A stretch of 31,888 bases of DNA from a virus: positions 1-31,888 of the IMG/VR virus record IMGVR_UViG_3300038423_000047; one strand, given 5' to 3'. Positions 14,243-20,522 of this stretch are shown here, piece by piece (position 1 is the stretch's first letter; every line of letters starts with the position of its first letter). The position numbers and the translations under genes were made by a program. The notes under the pieces were generated by a model that searched no databases, was not told where the DNA came from, and saw nothing but the letters and a program-made list of their open reading frames with translations.

Positions 14243-14318
14243 TGGAGCCGATGAGCGGCCCTGACCCGCTGACCTCTCGCTTACGAGGCGAGTGCTCTGC
14301 CACCTGAGCTACATCGGC
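14243..14318 (-). tRNA. tRNA-Thr (CGT)
   Basis: Acceptor GCCGATG/CATCGGC, discriminator T, encoded CCA. D-arm GCTCAGGTGGCAGAGC. Anticodon stem CTCGC/GCGAG with loop CTCGTAA gives CGT (codon ACG). T-stem AGCGG/CCGCT encloses an unusual loop GTCAGGG, in which the normal T54 is G. It is the third threonine tRNA of the cluster and lies 6 bp from tRNA-Thr(GGT). Confidence 0.9.
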
Positions 14319-14325
14319 ATAGGGA

Positions 14326-14364
14326 CGCCCCGAGGGCGACCCCAACTCCTCCCACTATGGTGGG
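14326..14364 (-). other. Two adjacent hairpins in a tRNA spacer
   Basis: Between tRNA-Ile and tRNA-Thr(CGT) lie two 5-bp stems: CCCAC-CATA-GTGGG (14351-14364) and CGCCC-TCG-GGGCG (14326-14338). No U-run follows on the minus strand, so processing or insulation of the polycistronic tRNA precursor is more likely than termination (inference). Confidence 0.45.
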
Positions 14365-14368
14365 TGAG

Positions 14369-15211
14369 CTAAAAACTTGGTCCAGTCGGGAAGAGTCGAA
14401 CTTCCGTTGTGCGATTATCAGTCGCAAGTTCTACCGTTGAACTAAGACTGGTCTTCAAATTTCCGTGTCTTACAAGCGCACGGAACTTCCCGGAACAAGA
14501 CTGGTTGCAAAACTTCAACTTTCCTTCTTCGTGAGGACGGTCTTTTAGCTCTTGATGGCAGAATCCGCACTCTGCTAGTTTACACGCCTCGGCTGTCATT
14601 CCACCATGTCGCTCCAAAAGTGCCTTACAGCGACGATAGTTTAAGGCATTGCGATTCTTCCCAAGAGACTCCAAGGCTGCGCCAATGCTACGAGTCTCAA
14701 GTAGAGCTACTAAAAGCCGCTCATCAGTTATTTCGTAATCGCCTTTCCTATGACCCCTTCCCCTTCCTTTACCACAGTATGTCGGCGTCTGGCTGTGGCA
14801 ATTAGGGCATAGACCTCGAAGGTTCTCACGCTGATTATTTTGCGTATCCCCGTCAGCATGGTCAACCTGCAACGTCAGAGGAGTTCCCATCCACTCCTTA
14901 ATTCCACAACGAGAGCAAGCCTTGTCTTGCTCAACGATAACCCGTTTCTTCTTGCTCTCAACGGTCAAGGAATCAAAATCCGCTTCCAACAACTGTCTAA
15001 GCTTGGTTTGGCTTGAGCGCCGACCCGCTCTTTCCCTGGCCTCCTGACTTACCTTATGACCATAAAGCTTAAGGGATATTTTTTTGTTCTTCTCCTTCCG
15101 ATTCTGTGTTGAAACAAAATTTCTAGCACAAAACTCGGAACAGAACCGCCCTGACCCATACGACCCATCATGCTCTTTCTTGCACTTCTCGTTCTCACAT
15201 TGAACCACCAT
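14369..15211 (-). CDS. HNH homing endonuclease whose 3' end contains tRNA-Ile
   Basis: A 280-aa protein. The N-terminal zinc element is CENEKCKKEH...FCSEFCARNF. The HNH core is CSRCGIKEW, LQVDHADGDTQNNQRENLRG and CPNCHSQ. A helix-turn-helix-like stretch DERLLVALLETRSIGAALES follows, and a last zinc pair CGFCHQ...FCNQSC. The final 28 codons are the tRNA-Ile gene read as protein, so the native C-terminus is probably around NLKT. A ribosome site TAGGAGCATACTATA precedes the start. Confidence 0.88.
   Translation of the reverse strand: MVVQCENEKCKKEHDGSYGSGRFCSEFCARNFVSTQNRKEKNKKISLKLYGHKVSQEARERAGRRSSQTKLRQLLEADFDSLTVESKKKRVIVEQDKACSRCGIKEWMGTPLTLQVDHADGDTQNNQRENLRGLCPNCHSQTPTYCGKGRGRGHRKGDYEITDERLLVALLETRSIGAALESLGKNRNALNYRRCKALLERHGGMTAEACKLAECGFCHQELKDRPHEEGKLKFCNQSCSGKFRALVRHGNLKTSLSSTVELATDNRTTEVRLFPTGPSF
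14378..14451 (-). tRNA. tRNA-Ile (GAT), nested in an HNH reading frame
   Basis: Acceptor CCAGTCT/CGACTGG (one mismatch at 7-66), discriminator A, encoded CCA. D-arm GTTCAACGGTAGAAC, anticodon stem TGCGA/TCGCA with loop CTGATAA (GAT, codon ATC), T-arm GGAAG-TTCGACT-CTTCC. The whole gene lies on the same strand inside the 3' end of the HNH frame. Confidence 0.9.
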
Positions 15212-15252
15212 TATAGTATGCTCCTATAATAGTGGTTCAAAAGTCCAATCTT

Positions 15253-15327
15253 TGGTGCGCCCGGAAGGACTCAAACCTTCGTGACTCCCCTATCGAGGGA
15301 GCATATTCGTCGCTATATGACAGGCGC
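15253..15327 (-). tRNA. Degenerate tRNA, anticodon GAT in the regular register
   Basis: Acceptor GCGCCTG/CGGGCGC, discriminator A and encoded CCA are perfect, and the T-stem GAAGG/CCTTC is intact. The D-loop lacks GG, the T-loop is TTTGAGT (C56 lost), and loop TCGATAG has C at position 33 instead of the near-universal T. Shifting the loop by one gives T33 and anticodon CGA but a poorer stem. It may be a decaying or specialised tRNA. It follows the stop of the 119-aa gene by 6 bp. Confidence 0.65.
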
Positions 15328-15333
15328 ACAATC

Positions 15334-15693
15334 TTAACCTAATATCCTCTTAATCTCTTCCTCAACTCTCTCCCGGAACAACGCAAAGTGCTGCACAAAT
15401 CCAAGCGGTGGATCACAAGATCCGGGGAAGATATCCACTCCCTCGGGGACCCTGTCGTAGTCCCGCTCATGCGGAACCTTTCCCATATCCCGGACGATGT
15501 GAACAATAGCCGCTTTGGCTCCCTCCGGGCCGAACAACTTCTGCGCCTCTCTCACTCCATGCAGGTTATGGCGCATCCTGCGGTGCCGGGGGCCGAACTT
15601 CCAGAACAATCCATCGACCCACAGGTTGACATCCTCATGCTTATTGCCGAGGATGATTTGACAGTCCATGCAATGCTGCTGGAACTTCGCCAT
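15334..15693 (-). CDS. DUF6915-like protein of 119 aa
   Basis: The pattern HCMDCQIILG, WVDGLFWKFGPRHRRMRHNL, GVREAQKLFGPEGAKAAIVHI resembles small proteins of the DUF6915 type (H, then D, then FRHR-xx-RHH-xx-G), compared from memory. It is rich in His and Arg and has no membrane segment. The start MAKFQQH has GGGGGTTCT upstream. A terminator-like hairpin separates it from the ncRNA candidate, and a tRNA follows directly. The function is unknown. Confidence 0.68.
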   Translation of the reverse strand: MAKFQQHCMDCQIILGNKHEDVNLWVDGLFWKFGPRHRRMRHNLHGVREAQKLFGPEGAKAAIVHIVRDMGKVPHERDYDRVPEGVDIFPGSCDPPLGFVQHFALFRERVEEEIKRILG

Positions 15694-15701
15694 AGAACCC
15701 C

Positions 15702-15737
15702 CATAAAACACGAAAGCCGCCAGAAAGAATGGCGGCT
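15702..15737 (-). terminator. Intrinsic terminator-like hairpin
   Basis: On the minus strand a perfect 8-bp stem AGCCGCCA/TGGCGGCT with loop TTCTTTC is followed by TTCGTGTTTT. The U-run is interrupted, so termination may be partial and allow read-through into the 119-aa gene and tRNA cluster. It closes the structured region upstream. Confidence 0.65.
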
Positions 15738-16022
15738 GCTGAGTCTCGGCTTGGTCTTTGTTATGCCAAGCAGGCTCCGCCGCCTGAACTAATCGTAGTT
15801 TGCGTTTGTGTGTGCGGCATGGTGATAGTCAACATTGCGCTTCTCTTTGAATGTCCGGGGCGGTCGCCTAGCGTCCACCCCGGATGGGTATATCTGCTGT
15901 AATTCGCCGGGACCTTGTCCGAGTCCGCTTCGGGGTCTAACCTAACGGGAGGCCCTTTTAAGACCAGCCATTTTTCTGGGACAAGAAGGTTCCCGGTTAG
16001 GAGTAGAGCCGTAGCTCCCTCC
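15705..16022 (-). ncRNA. Candidate structured noncoding RNA (about 320 nt)
   Basis: The minus-strand region has no convincing gene but dense secondary structure. (i) A 5' hairpin (16000-16022) is capped by a C(UACG)G tetraloop. (ii) A 14-bp stem with two small bulges joins 15979-15996 to 15907-15920. (iii) A 13-pair hairpin lies at 15854-15884. (iv) A 6-bp hairpin lies at 15749-15771. (v) The terminator hairpin closes it. Two pairs are G-U only if the minus strand is the RNA. An extended -10 site 7 bp upstream would start transcription at the first hairpin base. Short frames exist (10 codons MAGLKRASR then TAG, and an in-frame stretch after it) but none has a placed ribosome site. No match to tmRNA or group I intron cores was seen. 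Confidence 0.6.
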
Positions 16023-16028
16023 TTCTAT

Positions 16029-16037
16029 ATAATACCA
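16029..16037 (-). promoter_or_regulatory. Extended -10 promoter-like site (TGGTATTAT) before the ncRNA candidate
   Basis: The minus strand has CCGGTGGTATTATATAG; TGGTATTAT is an extended -10 box. TGCAAA lies 17 bp upstream, a weak -35. The first transcribed base would fall near 16022, the first base of the UACG-capped hairpin. It shares GTGGTAT with the sites at 7971 and 16323. A short ACCG/CGGT stem with a plus-strand T-run lies just upstream. Confidence 0.5.
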
Positions 16038-16058
16038 CCGGTAGTCGGTTTTTTGCAG

Positions 16059-16307
16059 TTATTTCTTTCCAAGAGGCACAAAACCCGACATAGCTTTCTC
16101 GAAAAGACCCTTACTGACTTCCGCCACAGCGGCTACGGGGTCAGCCAGTTTCGGGTAAAAAATGCCCTTAGCATGATTGCACCCCATGATGAAACCCCGC
16201 ACCAAAATGCTGTTAACCACCATATAATCCATGGAGGTAGGGTTGCAAAAGTACTCGTCAGTGAGTTTCTCCGACTCCTCTTTCAATTCTTTCGTGAGGT
16301 CATCCAT
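16059..16307 (-). CDS. Hypothetical protein, 82 aa
   Basis: Not recognised. The N-terminus is charged and helical (MDDLTKELKEESEKLTDEYF), the middle hydrophobic (YMVVNSILVRGFIMGCNHAK), the C-terminus Ala-rich. The start ATG follows GGTGGAGGATACT; a GTG further up lies inside that ribosome site. An extended -10 promoter-like site sits immediately upstream. It is a single-gene unit followed by the ncRNA promoter. Confidence 0.7.
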   Translation of the reverse strand: MDDLTKELKEESEKLTDEYFCNPTSMDYMVVNSILVRGFIMGCNHAKGIFYPKLADPVAAVAEVSKGLFEKAMSGFVPLGKK

Positions 16308-16322
16308 AGTATCCTCCACCTA

Positions 16323-16334
16323 CAGTATACCACG
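16323..16334 (-). promoter_or_regulatory. Extended -10 promoter-like site (CGTGGTATACTG)
   Basis: The minus strand carries the same 12-mer as the site at 7971, containing TGGTATACT, with the start codon of the 82-aa gene 15 bp downstream. The transcript would begin close to the GGAGG ribosome site. Exact identity of the 12-mer in two unrelated spacers supports a real regulatory signal. Confidence 0.55.
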
Positions 16335-16360
16335 TTACGGACGATTTGGAAGGTAAAATT

Positions 16361-17065
16361 CTAAACTTTAATTTCTTCTCGCATCTGACGGATAAGTTTT
16401 CCAATTCGCAGCCACTCCTCGTAGGTGAAGTGGTCGAGCTTAGCTTTATTACAACGGGTACAACTTACTACCAAGTTATTTTTGGAATATCCAAGCGATG
16501 AATCCTTACGGTCAAGGTTTGTCGGTCCTTTCTTACCGACATTCCACTTCGTCCAAGAAACCATGTCCCCACAATAATGGCAGTTGGATACAACGGTATA
16601 AGAAATAAAATCAGCATATGAAAGGTCAAAAGGTACACTGCGTTTAGCTGCACTCTGACGCACCCTGTTATAAAGAGACTCGAATGGTTGTTTACGGCTT
16701 GAAAACCCACGGAAGCATCCACAACTTCTAACTCCATGTATCATCAGCAAGCTTGTTGACTTAACAACCTTGACTTTACCACAACCACAACGGCATTCCC
16801 ATTTGGGGGGCTGACGACTGACCATCCTAAGTGCTATAAGTTTCCCGAAAACCCGCCCGGTTAGGTCTTTAGGGAGTACCTTCATTCCTAAATTACATCC
16901 ACAACTCCTTGTTCGCTTGCCACGAAGGCTACCTGTTTGTATTATTTTTGTGGTTCCGCAATCACAGAGGCATAACCATCTTGTTTTTCCATATAAATTC
17001 TCAGCTTTAGATTTAACAACCAACTTTCCAAACCTTACTCCTACCAAATCAACTGGTCTTCCCAT
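16361..17065 (-). CDS. HNH endonuclease with two tandem N-terminal zinc motifs
   Basis: A 234-aa protein. The N-terminus has two copies of a Cys-rich DNA-binding motif: GVRFGKLVV...WLCLCDCG...RSCGC and GRVFGKLIA...WECRCGCG...RSCGC. Then a linker and an HNH core: CHYCGDMVSW, GPTNLDRKDSSLGYSKNNLV and SCTRCNKAKLDHFTYEEW. Such repeats precede HNH domains in phage homing endonucleases. The AT-rich DNA differs from its neighbours. The start follows GGGGGTTTTACACT. Confidence 0.9.
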   Translation of the reverse strand: MGRPVDLVGVRFGKLVVKSKAENLYGKTRWLCLCDCGTTKIIQTGSLRGKRTRSCGCNLGMKVLPKDLTGRVFGKLIALRMVSRQPPKWECRCGCGKVKVVKSTSLLMIHGVRSCGCFRGFSSRKQPFESLYNRVRQSAAKRSVPFDLSYADFISYTVVSNCHYCGDMVSWTKWNVGKKGPTNLDRKDSSLGYSKNNLVVSCTRCNKAKLDHFTYEEWLRIGKLIRQMREEIKV

Positions 17066-17097
17066 AGTGTAAAACCCCCATAAGAAGATGTGCGTAG

Positions 17098-17646
17098 TTA
17101 TCTTTTTGTATATTCTTTACAATCTTGGCATTTGGAGCACTCAGCATGATACTGGAATCCATTTTCATCTATAGCTCTGCGATGTTCACTCGAATCACAG
17201 CCACAAATGCATTTGTAGCTGTCATCCACCTCGCCAATGATACGTTTAGCCGGTTCGTCATAAGGAAGAACATCCACTCCCTGACAGATGAACTTGCCCA
17301 TGGGAGTGCTGAATACATCGCCCTCCCGGAGGTTGTCGTTGGTTTGGAACTCAGCGTAAAGCTCTCGATAAAGCTGTTCAGCCAGTTCCAGCCCCTTGAC
17401 TTCGTTGTGAACGTTCAGCCACGTGTTGGGGGTAGGAACAACAGGAGCATCCTTAATTCCCTCGGAAAGCTCCTCGCCGGGTAGACCCATGACATACCAG
17501 AAGCCTTCCTTATCCTTCTTCACGGGGTATTCTCTCGGGGCGGACCCAGCAGCGGCTTCTTTCAGTTCGGGGATTGACATGTATTCCGGGTGGCGAACCA
17601 AAGCGGCGGATTTCAAGAAAGACGACTTAAAGTTAAAGGTGGGCAT
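17098..17646 (-). CDS. Hypothetical protein with C-terminal zinc cluster (182 aa)
   Basis: No family recognised. The N-terminal and middle parts look globular (MPTFNFKSSFLKSAALVRHP, GFWYVMGLPGEELSEG, WLNVHNEVKGLELAEQLYRE). The C-terminus has CICGCDSSEHRR...YHAECSKCQDC, enough Cys/His for one or two zinc sites. The start at MPTFNF has GTGAGGAGAAT upstream and lies 10 bp after the ASCH gene; a longer frame would start within that gene. Confidence 0.72.
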   Translation of the reverse strand: MPTFNFKSSFLKSAALVRHPEYMSIPELKEAAAGSAPREYPVKKDKEGFWYVMGLPGEELSEGIKDAPVVPTPNTWLNVHNEVKGLELAEQLYRELYAEFQTNDNLREGDVFSTPMGKFICQGVDVLPYDEPAKRIIGEVDDSYKCICGCDSSEHRRAIDENGFQYHAECSKCQDCKEYTKR

Positions 17647-17656
17647 ATTCTCCTCA

Positions 17657-18106
17657 CTAAGGAGTTGGGTATCCATTGTAGTAGAGGTCTTTAGCATCCC
17701 ACTCCCACAAACAAAGCGCTCCCTTGGCTTCCACCGGCTCAATCATTTGGGGATGAGCTAGCCGGAAGCAATACCTGCCCTTGGACCAGTCTCCAAGGCT
17801 GTACTGCACGTAATCCAGCGCCGGGGCGACCTCCGCTACCGGTTGGCAAGTCTCCACGTCCACAGTGCCAATGATACAGCCGAGGCGGAGCATATCCGGG
17901 TCCACGTCGTGCATGGCAAAGCGAGTCAGAAATGGGTCTATGAAACACCCATCGGAGTCAAGAAAATCCTTGAAGTGGTGCGCCGAGGCGTGAATGCCAA
18001 CAGTCTGCCCCACAATCTTGCGGTTGGGTCGGCTACGGGTTTCCCATTTCTTCTCCCCGAGGACCACCAGACTTGCCCATGGTTCCCGGAGCGTCCAGAC
18101 TTTCAT
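17657..18106 (-). CDS. ASCH-domain protein (149 aa)
   Basis: The text VWTLREPWASLVVLGEKKWE, TRSRP, VGIHASAH and LGCIIGTVDVE is the ASCH/PUA-like pattern: a beta barrel that binds RNA or modified nucleotides. The single domain covers the whole protein. The start follows AGGATGGC and lies 74 bp inside the upstream gene in another frame. In phages such proteins are thought to act on RNA or base modification; the exact role here is unknown. Confidence 0.85.
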   Translation of the reverse strand: MKVWTLREPWASLVVLGEKKWETRSRPNRKIVGQTVGIHASAHHFKDFLDSDGCFIDPFLTRFAMHDVDPDMLRLGCIIGTVDVETCQPVAEVAPALDYVQYSLGDWSKGRYCFRLAHPQMIEPVEAKGALCLWEWDAKDLYYNGYPTP

Positions 18107-18716
18107 GCCATCCTATCTTTCCGGCAGGGAAAGCCGCCTCATCCTGTCCGGGGGTCTCGTCGTAGGGCATCCCCCGCAGTTCATCCTCAATCTCAGATTC
18201 AACCGGAGCGACGGGGATATCCGGGAATACCACGTCGGGCGTCGGGTCCTTATACCCGTACATATCGCTCGCTGACCGCATACTGTGACCGTTGGGGTAA
18301 CGCACGTGGTAGGGCGGTATCCGACTCTCCACAGGCGGGGTTTTCACCGGCTTTTTCAAATCTCGTGCCTGCCGGTCAAGGGACAGGAGAAGGTTGTTTA
18401 CGGACTTGCTATCCGTGGCCTTAACGTCCCCCCGGTTCACGATGAGCACCGGCTTTTTGAACACGAATGCCATGCCAATATCAAACACGCTTCCTTGGCT
18501 ATCGGCATCGTACCAGATGTGGACTTCGTCGCTGTGCTCCATGGCAAAGCGATTGTCCTCACAAATCTTAAGGGTATCTTGGGTCTGCAATGTGTCACGG
18601 GCAGGCCAGTGTACAGTGTTGCCCTCCGCCTTCTCTTGGAAAGCAACATACTTCGCTATCATTTCGGTCTGCTCGGGACTCGCATAACGCACAGGACAAA
18701 TCAGGAAGATTCGCAT
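18033..18716 (-). CDS. Nucleoside 2-deoxyribosyltransferase-like protein with disordered tail (227 aa)
   Basis: Residues 1-90 follow the NDT-like Rossmann pattern: MRIFLICPVR, a middle with DTLKICEDNRFAMEHSDEVH, then YDADSQGSVFDIGMAFVFKK and PVLIVN. Family members cleave or transfer at the N-glycosidic bond of deoxynucleotides, or bind nucleotides. The following 110 residues are Pro-, Asp- and Gly-rich with no fold visible. The start has GAAGGAG upstream. The tail overlaps the ASCH gene by 74 bp. An enzymatic role is likely but unproven. Confidence 0.75.
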   Translation of the reverse strand: MRIFLICPVRYASPEQTEMIAKYVAFQEKAEGNTVHWPARDTLQTQDTLKICEDNRFAMEHSDEVHIWYDADSQGSVFDIGMAFVFKKPVLIVNRGDVKATDSKSVNNLLLSLDRQARDLKKPVKTPPVESRIPPYHVRYPNGHSMRSASDMYGYKDPTPDVVFPDIPVAPVESEIEDELRGMPYDETPGQDEAAFPAGKIGWHESLDAPGTMGKSGGPRGEEMGNP

Positions 18717-18916
18717 GGTTTCTCCTTCTCCAAAGTTCTTTCCACATACAAGCACCAACCGCAAAACAGGAGGGCTAAACCACAAAAATCCCACCACGCC
18801 GGACCCATTTCGGTGATGCTGTTAAACCAAATAGTCACGTCGATATACCAGAAGCTAAGCACCGTTGCCGTCATCACCACGGTCCGCTCGAAACGAAATA
18901 GCGGGGAATCCTTCAT
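18701..18916 (-). CDS. Small membrane protein with two hydrophobic segments (71 aa)
   Basis: After MKDSPLFRFER come two hydrophobic stretches, TVVMTATVLSFWYIDVTIWF and WWDFCGLALLFCGWCLYV, then a charged end RTLEKEKPC. The start ATG follows AAGGAGATGC, identical in form to the site before the 69-aa membrane protein at 3856. It overlaps the upstream gene by 62 bp and the next by 16 bp. Role unknown. Confidence 0.65.
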   Translation of the reverse strand: MKDSPLFRFERTVVMTATVLSFWYIDVTIWFNSITEMGPAWWDFCGLALLFCGWCLYVERTLEKEKPCESS

Positions 18917-19181
18917 GCATCTCCTTTTGCTCCTTAGTCCAGTGCTCACAGAACTCGGCAAGGTCCCAAAGGCAACTGGCGGCAAAAGTGGTGCCTGTCT
19001 CGGGATTAAAATTGTACTGCCGCCATGAGGCATAGTACTCCACAGTGCCGAGATAGTTCTCATGCTGCTGAGAAGAGAAAACTCCAAAGATTCCCGTCTT
19101 CCCACTGGGACTAGGTCCGAGATAAGAGAATTTCAGGTGTTTACCGGTAGCGGTCCAATCGGTTGCAAATTTGAGTGCCAT
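18855..19181 (-). CDS. Hypothetical protein, 108 aa
   Basis: Not recognised. It has a beta-rich start (MALKFATDWTATGKHLKFSY), a Gly/Ser linker (GPSPSGKTGIFGVF) and a C-terminal helix (WDLAEFCEHWTKEQKEMHEG). The text around LGTVEYYASWRQYNFNPETG resembles small phage proteins of unknown role. A clear AGGAGAAGAAT ribosome site precedes it. The GIY-YIG gene upstream ends 13 bp away. Confidence 0.7.
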   Translation of the reverse strand: MALKFATDWTATGKHLKFSYLGPSPSGKTGIFGVFSSQQHENYLGTVEYYASWRQYNFNPETGTTFAASCLWDLAEFCEHWTKEQKEMHEGFPAISFRADRGDDGNGA

Positions 19182-19194
19182 ATTCTTCTCCTAA

Positions 19195-19971
19195 TTATAT
19201 TACCAATTTTTGTCCTCTTTTACTCATTTTGATTAGATAATTTGGGTCAGACCACAACTCCTTTGAAAGCTTACTCATGCTAGCACGATATTCCGGGTCA
19301 GTCCATCGCTTTTTAGCCGCCTCCGACCTTCTAATTTGTTCTTCCGGTTTAGATAGAGCCTCACTGATTTTTTTACCCCTCTTTGCAAGTCGTTCGGAAT
19401 CAGACCAGATTTCTTTCCCAATTTTACTTTTTTTAGTTACGACTTCTACTCTAATCTGTGATTTTTTTTGAATTTCAGATAGTTTATCCTTAAACTCAGG
19501 GTTAGACCACCTTCTCTTAGCAATTTCCGCTTGTTTAGAGCGTTCTTCATCAGCCCATCCCCTTTTCATGGCTTCTGATTGTCTGATACGAAATTCAGAA
19601 TCTTCCCACATTTTCTTACTATGGATAGATATTTTTTGACGAGTTTCTTTGGAACATGGCCCCGTGAATCCTTCTCCTCCTCGGCAAATGTTATAACCAT
19701 ATTCAGGGTCTTGGGCTTTTAGAAACTTGATGAAATCTCGTTCGGTCTCGTCAAGTTCTCCTCGGGTTTGAATGTCAGAACGAAGGGCATGAATAGACCA
19801 TAGGGTAGCTTGTGGGTACTTCCGCATGGCATTAAAAAGGTGGGATTTTCCGTTTTTTTGATGCCTTGCACCAGACAGTTTCGTTTGAAGATACTTTTTA
19901 AGGTTATTTCCCTTATGCTGACCGACATAATATTTGCCGGTCTTATGGTTAACGATGAGATATATGAACAT
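19195..19971 (-). CDS. GIY-YIG homing endonuclease with NUMOD-like repeats (258 aa)
   Basis: The nuclease domain shows MFIYLIVN and KYYVGQHKG (GIY and YIG equivalents), then the catalytic Glu in ELDETERDFIKF and GYNICRGGEG. After residue 105, at least five degenerate repeats of the form (K)RW-(S/T)-(D/N)-PE-(F/Y) and (K)E-(I/L)-WSD follow, a DNA-contacting array. It sits between a putative structural gene and small genes. AT-rich DNA suggests separate ancestry. Confidence 0.92.
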   Translation of the reverse strand: MFIYLIVNHKTGKYYVGQHKGNNLKKYLQTKLSGARHQKNGKSHLFNAMRKYPQATLWSIHALRSDIQTRGELDETERDFIKFLKAQDPEYGYNICRGGEGFTGPCSKETRQKISIHSKKMWEDSEFRIRQSEAMKRGWADEERSKQAEIAKRRWSNPEFKDKLSEIQKKSQIRVEVVTKKSKIGKEIWSDSERLAKRGKKISEALSKPEEQIRRSEAAKKRWTDPEYRASMSKLSKELWSDPNYLIKMSKRGQKLVI

Positions 19972-20017
19972 GAACTTTTTCCTTATAGATACTTTAAAAA
20001 GTTCATTTTTCCAGTCG

Positions 20018-20515
20018 TCAACTGATTTTAATCCGATAATCCGGTGTCTGGTTCTCCACCGGACAGAAATCTTGGAAGATGGGGATGTGCAGGCGGAAGT
20101 TCCCCTTGAAGGTCAACCACCAACCCTTGAGGGGGTCATAGCCGCTGGCAAGCAGAATCATAGGACCGGCAGACTCGGGCGGCTCGGCCTCGGGGACGGC
20201 GATAACGTAGGTGCGGGCGAGATAGTAAGAGGGATTGTAGGGAACATTGACGAACTGTCCCCACCCCCGGCGCTTGCCTACGAACTGATTGAGGAATAGG
20301 TTAAACTGGGCGATGACCGAAAGGGAGCCGATGTCCACGGTTCCCACCCCCCATGGGGAGCCGGTCGCCATGAGAATCTGTTGTCCCCAAAAAGTGGTGG
20401 TCTGAACATTCATCTGGACACGTTGCGTAGAGAGAACGACACGATAGCCGGTGTCAACTACGCCATCCGACAACTCCTGCCATTCTCCCAACTGCACCGC
20501 TAAGATGTTCCCCAT
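20018..20515 (-). CDS. Hypothetical beta-rich protein, possibly virion (165 aa)
   Basis: Not recognised. The sequence is beta-rich and aromatic (ILAVQLGEWQELSDG, WGQQILMATGSPWGVGTVDI, FNLFLNQFVGKRRGWGQF), with no Cys motif or membrane segment. The composition is close to that of the tail genes further right, which makes a virion or assembly role possible (inference). The start has GGTAGGAGATTC upstream and lies 7 bp after the preceding gene. Confidence 0.68.
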   Translation of the reverse strand: MGNILAVQLGEWQELSDGVVDTGYRVVLSTQRVQMNVQTTTFWGQQILMATGSPWGVGTVDIGSLSVIAQFNLFLNQFVGKRRGWGQFVNVPYNPSYYLARTYVIAVPEAEPPESAGPMILLASGYDPLKGWWLTFKGNFRLHIPIFQDFCPVENQTPDYRIKIS

Positions 20516-20522
20516 GAATCTC

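Noticed and set aside
15789-15971. Frame MAGLKRASR, in-frame TAG, then about 50 codons to TAG, as a gene with amber read-through
   Set aside because: No ribosome site before the ATG, other genes here use TAG as a normal stop, no suppressor tRNA is visible, and the DNA is better explained by stems that cut across the frame.
15738-16022. tmRNA
   Set aside because: The short string ANYD before a stop recalls a tag peptide, but no tRNA-like ends, T-arm or CCA are present.
19277-19750. Short direct repeats in the GIY-YIG gene as a CRISPR-like array
   Set aside because: They are degenerate and in frame, coding the RW-(S/T)-(D/N)-PE protein repeats; no constant repeat or spacer length.
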